DNA of 60,000 bases from Bugula neritina (taxonomy: Eukaryota; Bryozoa; Gymnolaemata; Cheilostomatida; Bugulidae): NCBI GenBank assembly GCA_964035545.1, contig OZ037767.1, forward strand, positions 4,403,680-4,463,679. Reading direction: 5' to 3'. This document shows, piece by piece, positions 38,601-50,600 of this stretch. How positions within the stretch are numbered: position 1 is the stretch's first letter; every line of letters starts with the position of its first letter. A model generated the notes under the pieces. The model searched no databases. It saw only the letters and a program-made list of their open reading frames with translations, and was not told the origin of the DNA. A program made the position numbers and the translations under genes.

Positions 38601-41600
38601 TTGGTATACTCACTGATGTGTGTTTATACTTGTCAGATATACCCGCAATGTAGACGACAACATAGTAACCCGGGGAGCCCGGCTAGACGACGCTATGGAG
38701 AGGCTGACTAACTGGAATATTATCATGAAATCTCTCAAGCTCTTTTATAGGGTACCCTTTTTATTTCGCTGATTTAGATACATTTAGATAGATATATTTC
38801 TATTTCTAGATTTGATGTGTGTTTGTAGTTTTTGAAGTAATGCTGGTTGTTTTTATTTTCCAGCAAATATTTGTTGACTAAATCAGTTGTGAAGTACGCT
38901 GCAAGTTTCTACCGCGTGGGTTGTTGAAAGTGTTGTGAAATGATGCATTTTTGAAAATCGATGTGTAAATACAATTTATCTGAGATTGTTGTTGAGTTTA
39001 TAACATCCGGGTGGTCAGTGATGTCAACTCCTAACTCTAAATATACATGCTCTAACAGCTATACTATACATGCAATATACAAAGTGTAAGTACAGTACAT
39101 ACTATACACAGTGAGTAAGTATAGTACATACATACAGTGTGGGAATAGTGTAAATAATACAGACTGTGACTGCAGTACATCCATGTTCTAATTGTAAGTG
39201 CAGAGCTGATAACTGTATAGTAAGTACAGAGTTAGTAACTGTATAGTAAGTACAGAGTTAGTAACTGTATAGTAAGTACAGAGTTAGTAACTGTATAGTA
39301 AGTACAGAGTTAGTAACTGTATAGTAAGTACAGAGTTAGTAACTGTATAGTAAGTACAGAGTTAGTAACTGTATAGTAAGTACAGAGTTAGTAACTGTAT
39401 AGTAAGTACAGAGTTAGTAACTGTATAGTAAGTACAGAGTTAGTACAGGGCTAGTATAGACTATATAACCAGTGCTACTCTGTGTTCTGTTCCAGGATGA
39501 GCTACAGCAAGTTGTCACCATGAAGCTACCAGATATTCTGAAAATTTGTAGAGACCCGGAAGATGGTAAGTCATGTGAAGCTGTTACATTCCTAGCCCAG
39601 TCGCAGCTTGCCCGCCATGTTCAACATGGCTGTGAATCAAACTGTGATTTATTCAGTTAAATACGTCATTTATTTCTCTCCAAGTTTGTCGAAATATCCT
39701 CCAGCAAAGTTGTCAAAACCCCTTCTGCTGCTTTAGAAATCTGGGGGAGGCAGAGGGCAGGCCGAGTGATTATGCAATGGATTAATTAATATTCATATTG
39801 TGGGTAACTTTGCAGGTGCTCTCTGATACTGACTAGGCAATTAGTTATCTTATCACTGAATATGGTAATCACCAATGCTAATTCATCTCACTTCATCTCT
39901 ATTCGTTCCTCTATTTTTTATAAAATAAATATTTGGCCAGTAGCTAACCATAAAAAGTGGAAATCCAATTTTGAATAGAATAATAATATAATACTACTAC
40001 AAGCAGTATAACAGCCTAGTGAGTATCTAGCTAGTCACTACGTAGAATGACCAGGTTCTTATCTATTTGTGGTTAACTCTATATATGCTATTCATTGAGT
40101 AGAAATATTTGGTTGATTCCCCACTACTAGTACTACAACCATTACATTATACTAACCAGTATAGTCAGCTGACTTTAGATATTATATAATGTGTTTTTTA
40201 TTTACAATTCTTCTAAAATAAATGTTGACTCTATTATTCTGAGCTATTTAATCAAATATAGTGAAGTAGTTGTGGGCTATGCGTTGCATGTGAAATATGT
40301 ACATATGTACTTGGATGTATGTACTTGGATGTATGTACTTGGATGTACGTATGTAGAATGTAGATGTACATATGTAGATGTACGTAGCTGTGCTCTTATA
40401 TCTCCTGTCTACTGATGTGTTGCATGTGAAATATTATGTATATATACTTAGATGTACATATGTAGACGTACTCCTATATCTACTTATCTGGTAATATATC
40501 TCTCTCTCTCCTATTGTTCAGAGTCATCGTACGCCGATATCAGGACTACTATCTTGCTCATTCTTGGCTGCGCCATACAGTGCGAGAGGAAGGAGTTCTT
40601 TATTCAGCAGATTCTCAGTAAACTCAACAGTGAGCAGCAGCACGCCATCAAAGACTGTATCACTGAGGTATGTGGCCTACATGATCTCTGGTTATACACT
40701 ACCAGAGACTATAACACTACATTACCTACCTTTACGCATCAGACCACTTCACTGTATATACCTTACAGTTACATTGCTCATAGTTTTAATGTGTTAGAAA
40801 CATTGGGAACCTACAGTTACTAGACATGGAAGGGTTTCATACATCTTCAAGTTATACAAACAATGTGAATGTTAAAATACTTCTGTGGCAAAGTGTCTGC
40901 TTAGACCGCAGACTTTGGCATTATTTAAACACAATGTCATAGTCCCTTCTAATGATACATTTTTATCTTGAATTGAAAACTTGCTTCTTAGCAAGAAATA
41001 GCCAATGTTTCATGGCAGTGTTTTATTTCCATGAAGTAAAAAGTACATTCATTTTGATTTAAGACATAATATTATTGGAGACAACACTGAAAGACATAGT
41101 GCTGTATGTTAGTTTCAAATTGTTATGGTACCAGTATGTTATTCTTAGCTGAAGGATCGAACTCTCGAGTTCACCAACAACAACTCGTCTGCCCACGTAA
41201 GTGTGGTTGGTTTGTTCTCACCGTTTATCTTGTGCCAAGAGAAGTTAATACTGCGATAAACAGATCTGCTGTGTTTGGTGCCTTCACTCACTTTAGTTCT
41301 AGACTTGGTGCCAAGGTTTCTCCGCTGTTCCAGATTTTAAATTAACGTAAAGATTGTGAATTTTTACACCACCTTTACTTATTCTCTAATATTCAGCCTG
41401 TCACACTGTTACAGTTTAAGTTTGCAGTTCACACTTGCTCCTGTCTTTTTACATGTACATCTGTAGGGTAATATGTGTACCTAGAATTATCTTGGTCGGT
41501 ATTTGTCCATAGCAAACAGCTGTAGACATCAAAGCCTTTAGTTTTGCTTATCCTAGAGCATAACTCTATCAGTAAGCCATTTCTAGAACTGTTTTATCTG

Positions 41601-44600
41601 CTGACAATGTAACTGATTTGTGTAACTCAACATTCCTATTTGCTTTGAGATGAGCAACAAGTGTACATTGTGATTACATGATGTAGCTCTACAGTGGACA
41701 GCTAGCTTATGCTAGGTGTCAAGGTCGTGTCACAGTTTGTTACATAACATCCAGTGCTACTACCCTGAACTCGCCACACCCTGGTCTGCTGCAGTTGCAG
41801 CTTGTGCGGCTATTGACAGAATGCAGTGGTAGTGTAATCAGCACTCCCATGTTTAATGCACTTGTTGCTAATACATACTCTTGCTGTGTGAATATTAAGT
41901 GCACCTAACAGACCAAAAGTGAGCTAATTTACACCCTGAAGCTCGTTTGCTGTTCTTTTCTGACGCCAACTACCGCAGCGCAATCTGTTACAATCGAGAA
42001 AAGGAAATTTCCTAGACTCAGGCCCAAAGTGGTGTTTTATAAGTGTTTGCTTAAGCTTAGCTTCTTTGGAATTAATTTTAATGGGTGTAACAGAGGCTAT
42101 ACCGTCTCATAGGAGAGTTGTAGGTTTGTAAGACATTATTTGCAGCCAATGACTGGCAGTTCCATGGGCATTCCATATTAACATGACCTTCAGTATTTAG
42201 TATAATAAATCTATGTCATGGAACTGTTGTTAAATTTGCTTTTGATACAGTGGTACAGGTGTCATATACTTCATTTAAATAAATTCAATAATATTTCATT
42301 AATGAGCTTAAAAATACTATTTCTGCTTATTGTTCGGATAGACAACTCCCAAGTAGCATATCTCCCCAATATTACAGACACAATTATGGCTTTAGTAAAC
42401 AGCACAAAGACTTGTACTTTACTTCAGATCACAGATTCTGAGAACACGGAACATGTGATTTCACTGGAGACGCAGGTGGAGTCACTAGGCATCACTGGCA
42501 AGGCTCTGTACTACCACCTTAACAGGGTTCTCGAGGAGAGAGATGTCTACATAGAGGTACGCCTCGCTCCTTCTTCCTGGATTTTATGCCTCTGAGTTTA
42601 TCATTTCACTTTGAGTTTTCGTACTCTCTCTAACAGTATTAAGGAAACACAGATGGCTATGTCACTAATTTCTCTATTAAGTAAATGTTTATTCACTGAC
42701 TTTTAATATTTTATATTCTATGATTTTCTGGAAATTCTCTGATACTGCTGTAAAGGTCTAGACCAACTTTTCATGTTGATTTAATGACATGCCCTCTACA
42801 AAAAATGTCATAGCACTACACAGATTCTCACATGAGTTAGCTCCTGTACAGAAATGGCTTTGGGATTTCAGTTCAATGAATTATCCGTCTGTTCTCCGAC
42901 TTAGCCTTGTGTTCTGCAAAATATTATATGAGATCAACATTCTAATAATGTGTTGGGAGGACCCCAACCCCCAATATATTTTTAATGTTTACTAAATCCT
43001 AGTTTATATTCAATTGTTTGGTATCTAAGATGCAGTTGATGTATACAGGAAGCGGCGAGAGCCACCGTAGACAGTGAACTGTACTTAGCGGAACTGGATG
43101 AATTGCGTTCCCAGAATGTCACCACCCCCACCTCTCCAGAGAAGCACCATATCATGGTGGAACTGGCTGAGGAAAAAGCCAAAGTGAGAAGACTGCGTCT
43201 GGAAGTGTAAGTTAGGAGAGCTGAAAAGTTGGTCCATTTTATAGTCTGCTAAATTCACATCTTCTGTGTGTCGTCTGCTAGTTGTTGCTGATACGTCTGC
43301 TTCTTAGTGTGTGAGATTTTCTACAAGTTAGAGATTCTAAGATTATTATTGTTTAGAATTCTTGCAGCATTGTGCTTATTTTTAATCTGGAAAAAATTTC
43401 TATTCTATTTATACACAATCTAAGACATCTAGACACTGCTTTACCATATTAGTCTGACTCTGAATGTTATTCTTCTCTTTTGAATCTTTGTTTGTGACCA
43501 GGTTTAAATTTTCTTTCATGTTATTATTCTTTGTTGCATCTTGCAGAGAAAAAGAAAGGTAAATGTATTCAACTTTTCTAGCTGTCCAATTTACTCATTT
43601 TTCAACATTAGCTTGAGTTTTATGGTCCTGCCTGCTATGGGGTTGGAACAGCTGGTTAGACATCTACTTGCTGCGCTCTTTGGGCCTAGAAACTCAAACT
43701 ATGCTGTGCTCTATCAATACTTAATTATGAAAAAGGGTATTGTGTTATTTTTTCGTGTTCAACTGTGAACGTTACAAAAACCAACGCCAGTGTTTGATGT
43801 GATTGACGTACTGTGAATTAATTTGAGAGCTCTTGCTGTGCTCAAATTAAGAAGAAATCTTTTAGATATCTTTTTGTCGAGTGACTTAATTCAAATTAAC
43901 ACTAATTGGACTAATTAACTCTCAGGGCGAGGCTTTACTATCTCTTGGATTAATTATATTGTTATTTCTCGCATTTACTTGCTCAATACCTGATGTTCAG
44001 CTCTATATTATATTTTAATTCACGGCCCTCACTCTTTAGCTATTATATGACACATTTATTCATGTTGTAATCACATTAATATAAGTTACTTGTTTATTCC
44101 CAATGCACTACATGCTCTGTAGATAGAACTAAATTACCTCTCTACTACTATACACACTCTCTTGCCTTTGCAGTCAACTGACTGACACCTGTCAGTCATC
44201 TGATACCTATTAGCCATTTGACACCTGTCAGTCAGATGACACCTGTCGGTCAATTGACACGTGGCACTGACTATACCTGTCAACTACAGGCTTATTCTAT
44301 GCAAGTGATATAACTCAGTGACTGACACCTGTCAACTGACACTAGGTGTCAAACAATGGCACATTAACACACCATCTCCATGCTCACATTTGAACAGATA
44401 TTCCCTTGTCAAGTGCATGCAACAGAGTTGTCACTGTGACTGATGGAGCTGGTTTTTCTAAGTAGTTGGTTATTGTTTGCAGGGAGGAGAGAGCTGATTT
44501 GACGGAAGATCTGAAGGCTGAGTGTACAGAGCTGAAAGGCATTGTCGGCAAACTGAGGGAAGAGGTAAGGTGTAGGTCTCGTCTGCTCATTTCCTTTATT

Positions 44601-47600
44601 ATAGTTTCTTATTCGTATGATATGTGAATTTTACTTTGTAATTTCATTAAGAAAACAATCTTTTACTCACAGTCTCTGATCACCAACTGAGGTTTTTGTT
44701 CAGATTCTTTAGAGCTGATCAAGTCTGCAAAATATTGTCGTATTCTTCAGATTTTAGCAAATTTCATAAACGGTAATTACAACTCTATTGGCCACTTCTG
44801 GTCAGCACAGTGGTGAAGTTATGAATTATATACTATGCAATGATGATGATTTTTCAATACAGTAACAATATAATGAAATTCAATGATGGAAGGATAATTG
44901 TGTAACCTTTTTGCCACGGGTAGTGTTGTGTAGTGTGTCTAGTGGTGTGTTGTGTTATGTAGAAGTAAGCAGTGGTGTGTAGAAGTAAGCAGTGGTGTGT
45001 AGAAGTAAGCAGTGGTGTGTAGAAGTAAGCAGTGGTGTGTAGAAGTAAGCAGTGGTGTGTAGAAGTATGTAGTGGCATCATAGTTTATCTTAAAAATTGT
45101 TTGTTTAGAATAAAAGTCTAACCCAAGATGCCCGCTCCTCCAGATCCTACCGTGATGAGTTGGATATTGTGAAGGAAAAAGCGCTGAAAGTAGACAAACT
45201 GGAAAGGCAACTCCAGTCATATAAAGATAAAATGCATGAATTAGATTTCTTTAAAGCCCGTGTAGATGTAAGTAGTAATGGGTAATTTTAATTGAACAGA
45301 TTTGTTGAAGTGTCACAGCCAGTTGTGGTATTTTATACAAAGTCATTCTAAATATATTACACTTGTGTATGTTTATGTTAATGTTTCCAGTGCCAAGCTC
45401 ATCGGCTGTAAGAAATAGTAGTTCTCTTAATTGCATAGAAACCTTTGAGAGAAAGTTTATATTGCTAGTATCTTAGTACGATATGGCCATGAGTCATGAT
45501 ATATTGCTTGTGATACCCTGATTAAATAACATGTTCTTCCCAAGATGGTGCTGTTAGATAAGCTATGATAGTACTTAACTGTATTTAATAAGTTTTGATA
45601 GTGTCTGTTGAATTAGATTAGAACTGTTAACCTTTTATGGTAAACTAGCAACCTAGGTCAGGAAATCATCAGCAAGCGAAATAGTAAATTATTTTACTGT
45701 ACAAAGAGCTTGGAAACTAGATTTGAGATAAGGTAGAGCTAGGGTTACTTGGTATGCATACATGTAAAAAAAGTTTTCATTACTCCCAACTCCATTTTCA
45801 ATATAAATATTATATCATTATAGAAACTTGAAGCCCTCTGATTATATATGATGAAATTTATATTAGGCTATTACATATATATAATGATGATACTATATAT
45901 ATATTTTTTTTTAATATACAGTATATATAATATTATGCTATGTTATTACAGGAGCTGCGTGAAGACAATAAGATACTGATAGAGACTAAAGTAATGTTGG
46001 AGGATCAGTTGGCCACCAGTCAACAAAGAGTAGATACCATCATTGAGCTTGGTGAGTGCCAGTAGTTAGTATAGAGTACTAGTAGTCAGTATAGAGTACT
46101 ACTAGTCAGTATAGAGTACTACTAGTCAGTGTAGAGTACTACTAGTCAGTATAGAGTACTACTAGTCAGTATAGAGTACTAATAGTCAGTATAGAGTACT
46201 ACTAGTCAGTATAGAGTACTACTAGTCAGTATAGAGTACTACTAGTCAGTATAGAGTACTACTAGTCAGTATAGAGTACTATTAGTCAGTATAGAGTACT
46301 GACAACTCCTAGTCGTGACCAGAATGTCTACTGGGGTGGGAGATGTACATGTATTTATATCATATTAGTATGCTGGTTCATGCACATTCCTCGGATTCCT
46401 CAGCTTGCTTATACCATTACTCAGCTGTAGCACGTCAAAACAAGTCATTCTAAATAGTAATCAATCACACTTATTTACAGCTAGCTACATGCCCTCTGAT
46501 TTAGTATTTTGTCTTTGTTGAGCTCTTTGATATCGAAGATACAGTTTGGATGAAATCCAAGAGTGTTAATTGCATTATCCTTCATTTCAATTCTTTTTGT
46601 CAATTCTTTGTCTCAATTAAAACCAGTATGTTAAGTATAGTTTGGTCAGCTAAGTTGACTTCATCAGTTAAGTTCATTCTTAGTTTTTAGTCTTAGGTTT
46701 AGCTAATACTTCACAGCCCATGATTTCTGTTACGCAGGTTATATAGCTTATAGAATCAATACTCTCTCATTTCTAAGGTGTTGAGCTATGTCGTTAGTCG
46801 ACCAGGAAATGTCGGTGCTAAGGGTAGGCTGTGTTTGCAGAGAATGAGTTGATGAATAAACGGAAGGAAGCGGAGGAGTGGAATGCCCAGAGAGAGTTGG
46901 ATCTGCAGACCATACAGGAAATGCACGAGTGTATCACAAAGTTGCAGTGCGAGAAGAACTCCACCCTCAACGAGAGTGCCAACCTGGAGGAGGAACTCGC
47001 TCTAGCCAGGGTAAGATGTTTACTTTATACTGTGTGCTTTGTTCTGTTGTGCATCTGTTCTACTAATTTGCTTTCGGAGTTATTCTCTCAATTCCCACTG
47101 TGGCATATTATATTAACACTTTTATTTTGTGATGTGTGAAAATAGCAAAAGTTTCAGGATTATGGAATTTGAGAACAAATGGTGTTTAGCAGTATTTTAT
47201 TATGAGTCCAAATACTAATAGAATCGTCAAACAAAGTTTGCCGGATAGATTTTTGTCAGAAGATTTGTGACTTTGATTGTGTATACTGGTGTTAGCCTAA
47301 ACACTGTAATATACTACACAGAGGGTAATGCTTGTGTGGCCGAATAATAATTAACTATACAAGTTGTGTCGGAGTTTAAAATGAACAAATTTATCCAGTT
47401 CTATTTTCACTTGCAATAATTGCAAGTGGCTGTACCTGCATACATTAGCCTAATTATAGTGTATGAGATGCACCATTTCTAACTAGAAGTTGTGTTCCCT
47501 TGTTGTGTCTTATTACTATACACTGTGATGATTGTACACGAAACAGGGAGCTATTGGCACCTTTAGTGTAAATGTAAGTATACTCGCTACTGCTTGCTGT

Positions 47601-50600
47601 CACATCAACCTGGACTAAGCAAACCTCTAGGCTACTCTGCAATGCACTCTGTCAGACCACAGATCTATTTCGTAGCTGTAATGGCAAAGCCTGCTATTGC
47701 ACTGATGTTAGTAGTTGTCTTATCTGGCAGAGTGTATAAAGCAGACAACTACCAACTGCACACTTGACTAGGTTATGCTGGCATGCTCGTGGTTGTGGGT
47801 ATTTATAGCTCCCCTCATCTCTGACTCTAGCTTAACGTCTACTCACTCTCCTAAACTACACTCTCAACTGTTACAGTCACGTTAACCTCTTACTCACCAT
47901 CACTTAGTATTTCTTGTACTCCAACCTCCACTGCATTCATAGTAATCGTTTAATAACTCGGATGGGGCACAGTATTTCAAGATAATATAAATCTTTCTGC
48001 CACCTACTCCTACTGCACAATAGCATGTACCTGTACTGCAAGCATGTGGTGGACTCAACCCTCCTTATGTGCAGCACGGCTGTATTTAGTGAATATAACT
48101 CTGTCTATGCAGGGATTAGCCAACTCTGAGCTCTCACAATCTCTGAAAGAACAACTGGCTGACACGACAAACACTGAAGTGCTGAGGCTAGAGTTAGAGA
48201 ACCAGGGGCTGCAGAAACTACTGGCTGACCAGAGAGACCAGTTTGCGCTTGAGAACAGCTCCCATCTCCTCGAGTTGGAGAAGGAGAACAGTCGTCTGGC
48301 CTCTAAAGTAAGTACTGTGACTAGTGTGGAGTATCTAAAGTAAGTTCTAGACTAGTGTGGAGTATCTAAAGTAAGTTCTAGACTAGTGTAGAGTTTCTAA
48401 AGTAAGTTCTAGACTAGTGGGGAGTATCTAAAGTAAGTACTAGACTAGTGTGGAGTATCTAAAGTAAGTTCTAGACTAGTGTGGAGTTTCTAAAGTAAGT
48501 ACTAGACTAGTGTGGAGTATCTAAAGTAAGTTCTAGATTAGTGTGGAGTTTCTAAAGTAAGTTCTAGACTAGTGTGGAGTATCTAAAGTAAGTACTAGAC
48601 TAGTGTGGAGTATCTAAAGTAAGTACTACACTAGTGTGGAGTATCTAAAGTAAGTTCTAGACTAGTGTGGAGTATCTAAAGTAAGTTCTAGACTAGTGGG
48701 GAGTTTCTAAAGTAAGTTCTAGACTAGTGTGGAGTATCTAAAGTAAGTACTGTGACTAGTGTGGAGTTTCTAAAGTAAGTTCTAGACTAGTGTGGAGTAT
48801 CTAAAGTAAGTACTAGACTAGTGTGGAGTATCTAAAGTAAGTTCTAGACTAGTGTGGAGTTTCTAAAGTAAGTACTAGACTAGTGTGGAGTTTCTAAAGT
48901 AAGTACTAGACTAGTGTGGAGTATCTAAAGTAAGTTCTAGACTAGTGTGGAGTTTCTAAAGTAAGTTCTAGACTAGTGTGGAGTTTCTAAAGTAAGTTCT
49001 AGACTAGTGTGGAGTATCTAAAGTAAGTACTAGACTAGTGTGGAGTATCTAAAGTAAGTTCTAGACTAGTTTGAAACATTTAAGGTAAATTACCAGCATG
49101 TTTCTTGTAATGCAAGTTACAAGCCTGTTTCTAGCCTCCAGAGTAAGTTATAGATGAGTCTTCCAACAGAATAATAGTACAAGTTTGTATATCATTTGGC
49201 TATTCATGTCTATTAAAAGTCATTTGAGTTCAGGTCTGATGAATTAGTATTCATCTACTCTACACATTTCACATACAGTTCAGATGAGTTGTATATAGTT
49301 TACTAGGTTGAGTTGATATGAATAACTTCCCATTGCCATCACACTACTGATAATACAGACTGTTGGCAACTCTTTGTTGATTCTTCAGGTTCAGAAGCTT
49401 CAAGAAAGTACGACCAAGTCCAGTCAGGATTTTATGGTGTTGGAGAATGAGAAGCAGGAATGTCACCGGCAAGTTACGGAGCTGAAGAATACTATAGACA
49501 CAGTGAAGGAGAGCTCTGAACGTCAGGTATGGGACGACCCTCCACCCTCCCCCCTCCCTTTGCCCGATATGGTTATAATATGAGTTGATACTTGCTGTGT
49601 ACTTTATGTTTCCAGGCTGTACAACTTGCAGATATGCATTCATACACTACGTTTTCACTATTCACACTTTTCATAAACCATGAAACTTATTTGAGAATCA
49701 ATTCAAACAATAGAGCCATTGTGATCATCTCAATGAGTTATTCTTCGTGCCTGGTAGTGTTGTCTGCTGATCTGGTCTGTCCATGGCTAGTTCAGTAGGA
49801 AAGCTGGTAGACAATAGACTTGGAGCCAGGCTTTGTCTAATATGTCCTGGCAGCATAATTTTACTTCTATGCAGTTAGATGAGTCATGAACGGCTAGTTA
49901 TTCCACCAGGTATTATTACACCAGTCACCAGGCATGTTATTCTACCAGGTAGTATTATTCCACCAGGTAAAGGAGCTGGAGCGAGAGAACGAGCAGCTAA
50001 ACCTGACGATAGAGACTCTGAGACAGAGGAACGAGCAGAATATAGACATGCGGGTGAAGGACGTTGAACGGGAGAACAAGAGAATGGCGGAGACGGTAAA
50101 GGAAGTGAATCAGCAACTCAGTAAACTCGACTATGAGCACCGGACTCTGCAGAAAACTCACTCGAGACTCGAGGAACAGGTGGAGAAAGTGCAGCAGGTA
50201 GGGCTTCCTGTCTAGTCCACAACAGGCTTGCTGTTAGTTGTTTCATTTTTCTCTTTGTGGGGCAGACTAAAAGATAGTAGATTTAGAAAGTTGCCAAAGT
50301 TATCAGATATTAAGACGATAATGTCATCTGTTTAAAAAATTATAATTTTCATTTCTAAATAGAAAATTGTATATGGTTTGGAACCTTGGTCACATTATGG
50401 TTTTGATTTAAATTGTATAAATTTGATTTCATTTGCTTTTCACGCGTTAAAATCATAATTGAAATCAATATTTAATGGAGGTGGGATTTGCTAACAGCTG
50501 TGATGTCATGCAGGTTGAAGAGCAAAATGAAAAGCTGGAGAGAGACAACTCCGACTTATCAAAGCAAATAGCCACTCTGCAGCTGACAGTAGAGAAGTAT

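Larger units (their letters stand above)
35697..42556 (+). other. CCDC88 exons 1-6: HOOK-like domain
   Basis: Residues 1-213. In the family this CH-like domain binds dynein light intermediate chain and microtubules. The segment LQQVVTMKLPDILKI matches the conserved LQQL..SLPNVL helix of vertebrate girdin. Introns are large (0.6-2.1 kb). Exon 6 was started at 42428 because the longer open frame upstream would break phase with exon 5. Confidence 0.85.

Noticed and set aside
42218-42427. Upstream part of the open frame before CCDC88 exon 6
   Set aside because: Extending exon 6 upstream would need an acceptor that matches the phase of exon 5; none fits, while TTTACTTCAG at 42418-42427 does.
44854-45220. 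Minus-strand frames with His-His-Cys-Leu-Leu repeats
   Set aside because: Product of the 20-bp minisatellite, which overlaps the real exon 45109-45267 on the other strand.
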